Source: Isoetes taiwanensis
Taxonomy: Eukaryota; Streptophyta; Lycopodiopsida; Isoetales; Isoetaceae
Direction: 5' to 3'
Length of the DNA stretch: 64,000 nt
NCBI GenBank assembly: GCA_021234155.1
Contig: JAJEKV010000033.1
Span: 124,001 to 188,000, forward strand
Positions 22,685-35,000 of the stretch are shown piece by piece. Within the stretch, counting starts at the first letter, position 1; each line of letters starts with the position of its first letter. The notes beneath the pieces were generated by a model. The model worked only from the letters and a program-made list of their open reading frames with translations, was not told the origin of the DNA and ran no database searches. The translations under genes were made by a program, and so were the position numbers.

Positions 22685-22870
22685 ATAAAATTGAATTGAA
22701 TTGAATTGAATTGAATTGAATTACAGGTCCACGGAGACTAAAAGACCTATGGGACCCAAATAAAGAAAATAACAAGCCTATTACTGTCTAGGATTAAAGA
22801 ACCTCGCTTCAAAAAGTTTTCGAGGGAAAAATCTTAACAGTAATAATCTCGCTGATAAATTGTACATTTC
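22685..22870 (-). mobile_element. LINE 3' end with (GAATT)n tail
   Basis: On the plus strand, six GAATT-type units (22691-22722) are followed by GTCCACGGAGAC..AAAGACCTATGGGACCC and then ATTACTGTC...CTGTTAAG. The same order, GTCCACGGAGACCAATTGGCCTATGGGACTC then ATTACTGTTCGAG, occurs at 23514-23640. Both are 3' ends of minus-strand LINEs, and the pentanucleotide array is the element's own tail, next to its last bases. Confidence 0.6.
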
Positions 22871-23469
22871 TACATGCCAATGTAGTGATGGAGGACACGA
22901 TTGAGCTCGTCTAGAGCCTCCTGGATATATAATGCTAGATTCAATATTAAAGGCATCTGCAATATTACATGAAGTGTTTGGTTATGTGTAACCAGCCCGG
23001 CATATGGTGTCTGAATGGGCAAATATGAAGAATGTTTACTGCATATACCCCAAATATTACTATGTACTGCTAAAGATTCCAAAGGTAGATATATTATGGC
23101 CAAGGCAGGATCTTATATGTGCAGTTTTGCACTCTTAGTATTTAGATCAAGGAAATGGACGAAAAGACATGGACTTCAATATTTGATCCTACCATTAGTG
23201 TGCATTTTTTAGAAAAACAACTATCTAGAGACCTCTATATCTCTTTTAAGAAAAATCTTATAGAACTAAGTGTTTATTGTTGTTAATCTTCTAGTATTAA
23301 AAGCAATTCTTTTTATCCTCTTTATAGTTTTTTTCTTTTTTTTTAGCACGCCAGCCCAACCAAACCTACACCCTTTTCTGCAATTCTAGCCTATCCACGT
23401 CGCATTACCACCTCAGCCAAATCTCAGGTGGCATACACGTTTACCGTTAGATATTTATTAGTTCATATC

Positions 23470-24548
23470 TAAGGCCAGAAAAATTAGAATATAATAGAAT
23501 AGAGTTTTTATCGTCCACGGAGACCAATTGGCCTATGGGACTCAAACAGGAGGCGCAGCAAGCGTATTACTGTTCGAGTTAAAAAACCCCCTCCCCGCCC
23601 GAAGGGTTGTTTGGGGAAAAAACCGTGACAGGAATAGGTTTGTTGTCAAACTGTACAAATACAAATACAAATATATATCATTGGGGAAAGAAATATGTAC
23701 ATGTATCAGGTAAGTGCCCGAGGACCAAGCTGATCTCGGAGATCCATGATCTCTTGAAGATATGATCCCAACCTTCGTACCAAGTTCATGCTCAGCATCT
23801 TATGCAGGGGCTGGCCAGGACGGACTAGCTCAGCATCATATGCCGGACAACTCTAAAGGGTGTGGCATTCGTCTTCCACAGCTCCAACCTGGCAGCATTG
23901 ACAAAGCCTCTCCTGATGCGGCTCCCCAATCCATTTTTTCGTCTCAATTCGGAGATGGTGTGCACATGTGCGGATAGAGGCAATGGATCTGCGCTTTTTC
24001 ATGGGTAGATGAGTATGTAGGTAGCATTGCGGGCCCCGCTCCAACATGGGATTTATGTGGCATAGATAATATGCCGCCTTGACTGCCTCAAAGGGTCTGG
24101 CATCCCATAGCTTGCTGAGGAAGCATGTGTCAAGGTACCAACGATCTGCCTTTGTTTGCACTCGGATGCACCTGTGCTCCTGCACATTCCATCTGGCCAG
24201 CCACTGAGCTCTCTTTTCCCACCAGCAGGCTTTTAGGCGTTGAGGCCCCATTGCCCGCGGTGTAAGCGAGGTTAGGGAGGCGACTACCTTAAATAGGCGA
24301 TGTAATCCATCAAGGGCCCCTTTGAAGAGACAAGAAACCCGCTTCCTGCAATGGTATCTAGTATGAGACTGTGGACTTCAACCCCAGGGCCCATGCCAAG
24401 AAATCTTTCTGCACCTACTCCAAGTCATTCCAAGTGGCGAGGGAAATCACCGGGCCCAGACCTCGACCCCATACAAAAGCACAGGTTCTACTAGCACCTT
24501 GAATAGGTGCGATTGGTGGGCCCAATCATACAGCTCTGCCTTGTGGCT
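23470..24548 (-). mobile_element. LINE, 5'-truncated: C-terminal part of ORF2 and 3' UTR
   Basis: Read on the minus strand from 24548: LFKVLVEPVLLYGVEVW, the segment downstream of reverse transcriptase in plant LINEs; a 132-codon frame (23853-24251) with LKACWWEKRAQWLARW, then IETKKWIGEPHQERLCQCC and VEDECHTL, a zinc-binding Cys/His tail; an in-frame TAG where E or S is expected before SCPAYD; then MLSMNLVRRLGSYLQE. The 3' UTR ends at GTCTCCGTGGACGATAAAAACTCTATTCTAT (about 23490). The element is cut at its 5' end only 40 bp beyond the donor of the HHO-like exon, so it lies inside that gene's first intron on the same strand. Confidence 0.75.
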
Positions 24549-24587
24549 ATTGTTCTGCATTGCATACAATTTTTACTAAAAACTTAC

Positions 24588-24750
24588 CATCATTTAGCAT
24601 TTGCATGCAAAATGGCAGCTCCCGTTTAAATGCTTCAATCTTGCTCCTCTCTTCTTCCAATCGTTTCACATATTCTTGAAGTTTCTCAATGCCAACAGCT
24701 TCCATCGGTCTCAAGAAAGACAACCCCAAACTCATTTCTCTCATTTCCAT
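24588..24750 (-). CDS. First exon of a NIGT1/HHO-like MYB (GARP) transcription factor
   Basis: The exon starts at ATG 24750 and ends at a canonical donor (ATG|GTAAGT, exon end 24588, phase 1), 54 codons plus one base. It encodes LQEYVKRLEEERSKIEAF and KRELPFCMQMLND. This is the N-terminal helical domain of the HRS1/HHO/NIGT1 family (L..FV.RLE.E..KI.AFKRELPLCM.LLND), nitrate- and phosphate-responsive repressors whose G2-like MYB domain (SHLQKYR) follows in later exons. No such MYB exon was found downstream to 20.5 kb; a LINE fills the intron from 24548. The gene is therefore either disrupted, or has a very long intron with the rest outside this window's readable part. It is divergent from the ABC gene, 1.29 kb apart. 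Confidence 0.7.
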
Positions 24751-25826
24751 CTATCTGCTGTATGCAAGAGAAAAGCACAAACACAGTCTATCCACAAACA
24801 CTTTGCAGCCGAATTTCTGAACTAGTCGCAAAGCCAGTGATTGCATGTCAAAGGCCGCTTACCACGAGCATCAAGTAGCCGCCAAGCCGGCGTCAATAAA
24901 CATACATAGCAGATTCAACAAGAACCATCAAGAAAAAGAACATATAAGAACTTAGATTTAGCAAAGTAATCTGATACAAGAAGCCTTCAGCAGAAACTCG
25001 CTATTCTTCTGCAAAGATCAAGAAGCTTAGGCAAAAACATAAATACAAATAGCAATTCAAGAACCTAGAGGAGAGCAGGGCGCCATCAAAGGAACAAGGT
25101 GCCATTGCGGAGTTTGGGACGCCATAGCCACAGAAAATGCCCCGCCAGAATTTATCCTAACTGGAAGAACCTATGTGAATGGGTGAAAGCGTCGATCACG
25201 GTGCAAACCGACCGATCACAGAGCTTTTGACCGAGGAATCAAACACGCATTACGGTGTAACGACGTAAATCCCGCCTCCGGACCTTCAATGCACCCAAAG
25301 AAATTTCACGCTTTAAGAATGTCCTTTTACAGACGTTACCGGGCGTGTCGACCATGTCTCCGCTTGACGCGAAGTCGGCGTGGCTTCCACGCCGGAATGT
25401 CTTGTAAAAGGAAATTCTTATATACATAATAGAATGTGGCATCCATGCCATGCCATCACGTTGTATGCCCTCTCGACCGGATAGTGTGGAGGCAAAATCA
25501 TAGAGGAAAACAATTGTATGATTTTTAGATAAATCGAGAAGTTTTTTCGGCATATAAACCTGTCAAAATCTTAGGAAATAAAGTTAAAAAAATTCCAAAA
25601 ATATTTTAGTCTAAACCGAAAAATCCCAAATTAACAAAATTAATATAATATAGGTAGGATCCATGGATATCAATAAATACTTGTTCATTTTCGGAACAAA
25701 TTTTAGAATGCTTTGCCATACTTTGCCACAACCACAATGAGCCATTTTACCTTTCGTTTTTTTGTTCGGAGGGTTAGGATTTAAATTCCCGACAGACAAT
25801 CCGAACCAGTTGCCTGATGCACTGCA
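24751..25826. other. Divergent intergenic region between the HHO-like exon and the ABC gene
   Basis: This 1.1-kb stretch should hold promoter sequence for both genes. I see no gene in it. The minus frame 25239-25553 (104 codons) overlaps a GC-richer patch but shows no motif. A repeat of CATCAAG and AACAAG runs near 24900-25000 is low complexity. Confidence 0.4.
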
Positions 25827-25845
25827 CCAATCAGTCCATATAAAG
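25827..25845 (+). promoter_or_regulatory. CCAAT and TATA-box candidates of the ABC gene
   Basis: CCAAT at 25827-25831 and TATAAA at 25839-25844 lie close together, about 195 bp upstream of the first in-frame ATG (26040). Spacing suits a short 5' leader of about 165 nt. This is a motif match only. Confidence 0.4.
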
Positions 25846-26039
25846 CCTCCATTTCAAGCAACCTAGCATGCAGTCGACAACCCTGGGTCTGGGCAAGGAA
25901 AAGTGACTGTTTTTTTAAATAAACCTGGTAGAGAAATATCCTAGCATCAACTTTGTGACAGCCAATTTAACTTTCAGTTAAGAAACCACGTAGTCGCAGC
26001 AGGCAAACCAATGCTGCAAAGGATAACATTTTCCAGGCT

Positions 26040-29000
26040 ATGGTGCCCTCCGGCGCCCAGTGTAGTCTCGACTTCCACTTCGAAACGCACCCTTTCTTTT
26101 TACCACTTACATCAACCAAGCTCATCTATGGCTTCTCCTTTTCCAAGCATCCCACGCAATTGGGTCCTTGGTTTCGACCCATATCTTGTAAAACCTCTAT
26201 TAGTTTCAACCATAGCTCGGAGAATGGAGGGGTGCGAATTAAGTCGAAGAAGCTGCCTCCAGCTCCCACGGAAGCCGACCTTATGAAGGTAAAGAATGCT
26301 TTTTATTTTATGTTTGTTGCCTCTGTCCTTTACCTGCATTTTGGTCCTTGCAGGTACTTCCTTACTTGTGGAATGTAGCATCTGGAGATGAGACCCTTGG
26401 ATGGCGTCTATCAGTAGCACTGTGTTTCCTTATCGCAGGAAAGGTAAAACGGGAGCTGGTGAAGTCCCCAGAAGATTTTAAAGCACATGTTTTACCTCTC
26501 CATTTGTGATTTCAGGCAACTGGATTTGCAGGTCCTCTTTTATTCAAGCAATCTATAGATTTGCTTTCAGGAACATCTCAATTTGTGGTTTCAAAGCCTC
26601 AGGTTCAGCTTGCAGTGCTGATGTTGGTGTGCTCTGCGCTCAGCAAGGTTAGTAAATTATGCATTTTCCTAATTTTCAGAATCTTAAGCCTAGAACCAAT
26701 TTTTAGTAAGCTCTTCTGGTTTAAAACCTTTTTAGTCACCATGTCTCTGAAAATTAAGAGACCCTGCAGGCTAGTACGTGAAAATAAAATTGATGCATCT
26801 GAAAAGGGAAGGATACGATAATGATGCATTGGATGATTAGCTACACATCTTTACAATAACTTAATACTAGTAATTTTCTAGTTAGTTCATTAAGACTAGC
26901 CAATGAATTTATCGAGCAAAACATCTTGATTATCTAAAATGCCTTTGATCCATGATGCTCAGATTTGTTCATTCTATTACATCCAAGTGCATTACCGAGG
27001 TGCTTTGCTGCACCAGAAACCTCTTACCACAGACCCCAAGGGAGCTTCTCCCGAAGATGCAATTTTACAAAGGTTACACTCTTGACATTATTGCACTGCC
27101 CAGGGTATTTAATTATTCACTTAGCACACAAAGTGAGACATGGAATTGGTCAGTTCAGAGTCTCATTGAGAGGTTTTGCAACTAGACTTAAAAATGAACA
27201 CTCAAAGAGGATTTGCAGACTATGCATATGATTAAATTTGAGTCTGAGGAGCCTTTATTTTCACATGCACTATATTTAATGAAATACGGAAGCAGGTTTC
27301 ATTGCCTCTTCCATGAATCTACCGCCCCCCCAAAACTGATTTTTGAGGACCAGAAATGCATCTATACCTTGTCAAAAGATTGCTTGTAGAGGAAATACGA
27401 TAAAAAAACATGTTGGTCGAAGACTGACAAAGAAGTGACCCTACACAGAGGCATAGCACGTTCTTCCTCACTATCCCTAAGGGTATGCAAAGTCTCTAGA
27501 ACGATAAAGCGGGCAGTAAAGTAAAAACATTAACAGTCCTTCAAGAGAGAGAATAAGACTTCATACTTTGCACCAGCAGCTGGGAAAAGGATAAAGTGTT
27601 CTTAATTTTTAATGTTTTCGTTTGTTTCCATTTCTTGTGCACATCTAGCTACAATGTGCCCGAGCTGTACGTGAACAATGTTCAATTAGTCTCATAGATC
27701 CAAGCGATCTTTCTCAGACATCAATATAATATTTCTTTATTTCTATGTTTGCAGGCATTGAGTGCCAGCCTGAACGAATTACGTTACGTGGTTTTTGCCC
27801 CATTAGGTCATGCCACAGGTCGTCGAGTAGGAGTCGAGCTTCTTGAACATATATTAGGATTAGATCTTGCTTTTCATATGGACCGTAAGACCGGTGCGCT
27901 TTCACGTACGCTTGATCGTGCACAGCGTAGTGTTGTGAGCATTTTCCGCACAGTTGGTAACTATTTATTTTTTCAGCTCAAAATCACCGACTTTGCAATG
28001 ATCACATGTTTTGTCCTTCAATGCACAACATAAAGGCGTTTTCACCTTTCACTAGACAGTGGATATATTGTGTCTGTAGGGCATATCCCAATTTTATCAT
28101 GGTCCATTATTCCAGTGTAAAATTCGCGTAATTTGGGAAAATCAGAATAAACTTACGATATCATTTACTTCTAATAAGGCTACATCATGTATTTGAAAGA
28201 TATCTTCATGCTAATTACGTTGGTTGTGTTATGCAATGAAACAGGCATAAATCATATTTGGTAGGTAGTTTTTCAACATCCTTCTGACTAATACTTCTCT
28301 TCTTACCTGCAGTATTTACATTTCTGCCCACAGTCATAGAGCTAGTTATTGTTTGTATATTGTTGACAAAACAAGTCAGCATGGGTGTTGCGGGAATTGT
28401 GGTAGTCACGTTCATGGCCTACATCTCTTGGACAATAAAGGTTACAACAGCTGCTGCTGATAGCCGTAAAGAGGTATGTTGTGCATACATAATAATGAAG
28501 CTGATTAGCTTTAAATTGTGTTCACTAGTCATGTAGAGCACAAGTGTCACAATATATGATACTATGAAGTCCCACTTGAAAGCTGTATATCTACTCTTTA
28601 GAGATCAACTTGTCTATCTACAATTTGCGGCCTCAGTTTGGTCTTCCTTCACAAGAAGTCCAATTCTCTCAACAACATATTTGTGACTTGGTTCATAAAG
28701 TTCTGATGCATGGGTCTCAGTGGGTCTTAGGAAGGTTACTTACCTTGATATGATTCTGGCACCCTATGCTTGCTAGCTATAGACATGCTGGCCTGCTTTT
28801 TCTATTATTTAGCTTGCTTTTTGTATTATTTATGTATTCATTGTGAAGCTTTTGGCATTAATCATACCACCTTTTCTAATATTTTCTTGATATCTGTGGA
28901 ACTTCTCTTTTTTTCATTGTGCTTGTATATTGACTTCTGTGTCTTGAAATTGAAGCAAAGATCAACAAAAACGATCATGGACATGTGTATAATAAAACCA

Positions 29001-32000
29001 AGAAAAATATGGACCACATGTATGAAAGAGTTGTAGTGATATTTTAAATGGAAAAGAGTGTAATAATATTCTCGAAACAGAAGAGTGTAGCATGTAATTT
29101 TACTAGCATGGTCGTGATTAATAAACTTATGTAAGGTAGTTGTATGTCACAGGTGATTAAATTAGAAGAAATGGCTACGGGTAAAGCTGTGGATACACTC
29201 CTTAATTATGAAACTGTGGTTCAGGTATTTTCCAATCGTCACTGCAAAAATTACCATTCTGTAGAATGACAGGATATGTAGATCATAGTCCTGAGAGACA
29301 GTTCTTCATTCTGTTAGTTTTAGGAACGAGGTATTAACCATTTTTAATAAGTTGATTGTCAAACTTATTGTAACAAGATGCCTGTAGGCTCTGTATTTCA
29401 TAATACATATGAAAATGAAATGCTCCTCAGTCTCAATTTCATTCGTAAGACATCTCTTCAAGTATTTGGCCTGGGGTCGAGTTGCACGACCAGCCTCAAT
29501 CTCAAGCTGATGCCAAATGAATATTCAAGTTGAAACACAGCAGCTAAAATCTCTGTTAAAATGATCAGATGAGGAATCAATGCTTTATTCATAATCTTTT
29601 TTGACAAGAAATATATTTTGAAACCTCTTTATTTCTTTCCATTCCATGGCCACCATGTCCATCCACTCCGGGGCTGGTCTAGCTGCAAGGTCTTGAGTAA
29701 GATCTCATGTTAGTGACGATGATAAACAGACTGGGATACTGGAGCAGATGATGCTTTGACTGCTGATTTCTTTGTTTGATCTTGGAGGAACTGTTCAATA
29801 CCTTTTTGTAGCTTTCTGCAGTTCTCTTCAAAGTGTCTCTTCTTGCCACAATGAAAACAGACATAAGAATCATTGGAAGGATTAGAGGAACCTGAAGAAA
29901 CTTGCTGAACTGGTCTGTGGAAGTGGAATGGGCTTTTGAATAATGAGTTCCTTCAATATAATCAGGCTTTTTGATCTTTGATTCTGCTTCCATGGGGCTG
30001 CTGGAGTTGATCAAAGGATATGTTGATTGTTTTCTAGATTTCATAGTGATTGACAATGAAGTCATAATCTGGAGACAAACCTCTTAAAGCATGAAGAGTC
30101 AGAGTTGCATCATCCTTGATGCCTCCAGCCCCTGAAAATTTGTCTCTAAGAACTTTAACTTGTCAAGATACTCTCTCATGTTGGAGCACTTCTTTTGCTT
30201 GAGATTATCCATTTTCCTTCCAGCCCCTTGTGGACAGAATTTTGTTTCACAAAGGCCAAGGCCTGCTTGATGGTTTGAATAGATCTGAGATCCCTCTTGA
30301 AATCATCAGGGAGAGACTTTAGCTTTAAGAAGTGTGAGTGCTATTTCATCTTTTTCTAAATCATCTGGAATCAGTGGATTCCAAGTAGCTGCCAATACTG
30401 CAGACAGTTTATTGAGATTAATGTTGTTGCAGGTAGAACAGATTCATCTGAGACAAGAAAACAGGAATAAAGCAAGAATTGCACAGATGGATTTCTGACA
30501 AAAAACGAGTAGGTCTGGTCAAGGAACAAAAAATCATCCAAGAAACGTCCAGATCTATAGGTCTGATGCTTAACTAGTGAAAAACTGGCCTGAATACTGA
30601 AAATCTTCATTAATTTAACAGAATTGAATTTTGCAAAAAACGGTTGCCTTTTGCAAGTTTTCTACAAAGTGTTTCTCTGATCGGATTGGAATTAGGCTCT
30701 TTAAAACATTAAGATAAATGCGCTGCTGCTTGTGAATCTTCAAGAGAGCCCTATAATTCCTAAGAAAACTCTAAGAGTGGCAAAATTTTGCACTAAACCT
30801 TACCAAGCTGTGGTCTGACACCATGAAGCCATATCATATATAGACTAAAGGAAGAGATACAAAATGCCTGGATAGGCTGGTAGGCGCTCAAAGGACCTAG
30901 CAAATGCTTGAGAGAAAACTTGGTGCAACCTTGTAGTACAGGATTGGATCAGCTCGGGATCTAAGGAGTCATTTTTTAAAGAAGGAAAGTATTTACTTTA
31001 TCATGCCAACAACGAGGGGCTTGTTTAAGTCCGTACAAGCTCTGTTGGACAATTTTAGGTCGAGGAAGAGACTGCCAAGTATCCTGCTTAAGTAACATTT
31101 ACTCACTCATAGCCTTCACCCATTCTGGACATGATGCTGCCTGGGTATAAGTTTGGGGATCTTGATGAGTAAAAAATTGAGTCATGAGAGCATAATTACA
31201 TGTGTAACCTATGGGTGTTTGAGCAGCAATTCTTAAGCATTTGCAGGAGTTTCTGTTTAAGTCAATGATCTGATAACAGCAGCACAAACAGAGATCGGAC
31301 TGCCAACAGGAGCAGGAGCAGCAGTCGATCGTCATTAAAGACGTGTGCCCAAGGATCAGAGTGTCCATTTGAATCAGTACTAGATGGAGGCACTGGAGCT
31401 GATAATTCTCCCTGACATATAAAAGGAATGCAAACATTAGCATCCATAAATTGGGACGTTTAGACTTGGGAGCAGAGGGAGCAGAGAGATTAGTATTAGT
31501 GGATGAGTGTACTAAACTGGAAGGATAGGGCTGAATTTTTGAATGATGAAACAAGATGCTGAAACAAAATGACGAATAAAATCAGCTTTGAAATGAAGTT
31601 GATTTGGTTGCTCGAGTTGTGAATACTAAGAGTCTTCAACAAACCTAGCATTCCTAGAGAAGAGTGACAGGATTATAAAATTTCTATCCTTTACGCATTG
31701 TAGGATATCCTAGAAAATTGCATTTAACTGCACGATCTGCTAATTTTCCATGTTGTTCCAAATGTTCCATAGGCACTGCTTTTTCCAAAAGCTTCAAAAG
31801 CTGTCACATTTTGCAAAGCTGAAATAGGAGCCCTGTTCTGTACATATTAGGATTGATTGATTTGAACACAAGGAAAGATGCGACACAAGGAGACACAAGG
31901 AAGCGGCTCTGATGAAGAAAACCTGACTGAATTACAGTACAAAAGAGTACAAGCTTAATCTAATGTGCCATGCACAACATGGTGACACTGCTAAGATGAC

Positions 32001-35000
32001 ACGTGTCACTCTAGACCATATGTTTCACATTATCTAACACTCCTTCTGAAACATATGAGAGATAAAAGACAAGAACATAAAGAAAACAAATGGAATGGAA
32101 TGGTTTGGTTTTCTTGATGAAGAAGAAAGCTGAAAATTCTGTTAGGCATTCTCTCCCTTCAGCTGAGACTTCATCATGCCCAAAGCCTTCTTAAACCTTA
32201 TGAATTTCTGACCCACAAGTGGTTTTGTGAAGCCGTCGGCAACCTGGTTATCAGAAGAGCAATGAGTTAAGGAACATGTACCGAGGACCTGTTCTCGAAC
32301 GAAACATAGAAGAACATCCAAGTGTTTTGTCTTAGGGTGGAAGCGGTAATCTTTGGTCAGCTCGATAGCACTGCGATTGTCACAATACAGCGTGACTTGT
32401 GATAACGGTACATGCAAATCTGCAAATAGAGTGTTAATCCAAAGCATTTCCTGTACTCCTGTACTTAGTGTTTTTATTTCTGCCTCAGTTGTGCTCTTAG
32501 AGACAGTGGACTGCTTTTTGCTAAGCCAGGTGATCACATTTGGGCCAACTTGCGTAACCATCCCTGTAGTAGACTTCCTAGAGTCTAAACAGTTTGCATA
32601 ATCTGCATCGGTATAAATCTGCAGCCTTGAATCTGAAGATTTATCATAAAAAATGCCTTCATCTAATGTACCTTTTAAGTAGGCCAAAACGCGTTTGGCA
32701 GCAAGCCAATGAGATTTCCTGGGCGTGGCCATAAAGCGACTAAGAAGTGCAGCTGCAAAAGCAATATCTGGCCTGCTCACAGTCAAATAGATGAGCGCAC
32801 CAACAAGGCTACGATACAACGTATTATTGCATTCAATCTCATCAAGATTGAGATCAAGTTTGAGGCCCGGCTCAAATGGAGAAGCAACTGACCTGCAATT
32901 CTGCATGTTGAACTGTTGTAGTAAGTCTTTAATGTACTTTTTCTGTGAAAGGAAAATACCTCCTGTCTGCTGCCATATCTCAATGCCTAAACAATAGTGC
33001 ATGAGACCCAAATCAGTCATTTGAAAGTGTTTAACAAGATTTATCTTGAGCTGTTCAATAAGGAGTTCGGCATCACCCATGATAATCAAATCATCAACAT
33101 AGAGGATCACAATGGACAAGGACTGGCATTTTCTTGAAGTGTTGCATTGCAAACAAATGATTTCTTTCTGTGACGACTTCACAACGTCCACTGACTTCCT
33201 CCTATTGGTGATTTTGAATCTTCTCCTCTGACTGTTCCAATTTGCTGATGGGTGATGATAACTCCGCAAAATCATATGAAGGTGTTCTATGAAGGACATG
33301 TTTTCTATTACTCCAATCTCAGTTGGATGGCTGCTAGCTGGGACAGATGTTCTTCATGAAGTCCAGCAAGTAAAGCCTCAACCCTTGGAGCCATGTTTGC
33401 TTATTCTGTTAGCACCAAACTTCAAGAAAATCCAAATGCCTCCATGATCAGATGAATTCCTTAACAAAATATAAAAATTTGGCTTGTTATGGGACTTTAA
33501 ATTTAAAAAGTTTGTCAAGGGTAGGTTCCATTTCTGGTCTTTTTGGGGTATTCACAATTTCTGGTCTTTTTGGGGTATAACCAACCACCTTTAGACCTTT
33601 GGATGGAGGGAAGGTTTATCCAACAAGAAGGGTTTATCTTGCCCCATTGCTTTGATGGGCAAAATTTTTTCCTTAAGATTAAATTGGAGGTTGCGGGGTA
33701 TTCTTCAAGGGACAATTATCTGTGATCTCAAACAACTTAATTGAAGTTGTTTACAACCCCAGGCTGCAAACTCTATGTAAATTATATATGTTCAATTTGT
33801 GTTGCTGGGATACCCAAAGTTGGATCTGCATGGTTATAACCTAAAGTTTATGTCTGCCAGATGTTTTAACATATATTTCCAGGTTGTAAATAGACTAGGA
33901 AACATATGCTAATGAGATTGATATTTTGCTGGAATGCAGTTCAACAATCAGCACCTTGAGGTGGATCAGTATGAGAAGCTCCTGAATAACTATCAGAATG
34001 CTTCTGTACGTTTTCATATTTGGTCTCATGTTCATATTGCATTTCACTTTTTTCCAGGCAAATGAATGTCCTTTTTGTGGTTGAAGCTTGGGGTGGAAGT
34101 TAACACTTTACAGTGCTCTTAACTTGCGTGGGCTCGGGCATAATTCCTGGCATTTTATGCCCCTTTATTTTATGGGAAGGGGCAATGGTGTGAACTCTGT
34201 GATACCGTCCTGAATGCAAACATCATGCCTGTATTTATGTGCTGATATGACAGGATATTAATATTGGCTGTGCATACGCTTTTTGTCGATTCTGTATCGG
34301 ATGCCTAATGCATGATGTAATTCAAGAACTTGAACTCCATATTTTGATTCGAGTAACTCCTGGACATCTCCATTGTAGAACCTTATGTGGAGGATAGTCT
34401 GTTCAAGATTGAATCAAGCATTAGACATTGATTGGTTTATATGGAGTAGCATATGCGGTTATTTATTAACGTATACAGCTGGATGCAGAGCGCCTGTCAG
34501 CTCTTTTAAATGCTGGACAAGCGTGTATTCAAGCTATAGGAATTGCAGCAGTAATGGGGCTGGGAGGCGTGCGTGTGGCAGAAGGTTCAATGACCTTAGG
34601 AGACCTTGTTCTTGCAAATGGGCTCATATTACAGATATCTGCACCGTTACAGGTTTATGGTCTTAGAAGATATTTTTTTTTCCTAAGATAAAGGAGAGAC
34701 GATATAACAATGGATACAAATGATGTAGTTGTTTTAACTAGGACCTGTATCTCTTGGCAGTTCCTGGGATTCTTTTATAGAGAACTTCGGCAATCACTAG
34801 TGGATTTGGAGTCCATGTTTAACATGCTTAGGTAAGGTTTTCCATTCCTGTAGACTAATATATTTTTGCTGGTTCCGTCTTGTCCCATGCGTCTATTAGT
34901 TTCTATTTTCCATTTTGTTTTTCAGCTTGAAGCCCCAGCTAAAGGACGGTGAATTAGAATTGTTAAGTGTCAGACAAGGTGTCAAGTTAAGAGCCTATGA

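Larger units (their letters stand above)
26354..34831 (+). other. ABC gene: exons 2-9, transmembrane domain
   Basis: Exons 2-9 encode the membrane half. Landmarks that match ATM/ABCB7: [12 protein letters not shown] (exon 3), [14 protein letters not shown] and [16 protein letters not shown] (exon 4), [12 protein letters not shown] (exon 5), [11 protein letters not shown] (exon 6), [15 protein letters not shown] (exon 7), [15 protein letters not shown] (exon 8) and [19 protein letters not shown] (exon 9). Phases are 0 except 1 after exon 4 and 2 after exon 9. The residue choices differ from the canonical plant ATM3 at many places, so this may be a second, diverged ATM paralogue. Confidence 0.85.

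Noticed and set aside
25239-25553. 104-codon minus frame between the HHO-like exon and the ABC gene
   Set aside because: No motif, no splice context and a GC-rich patch inside; composition alone does not make it a gene.
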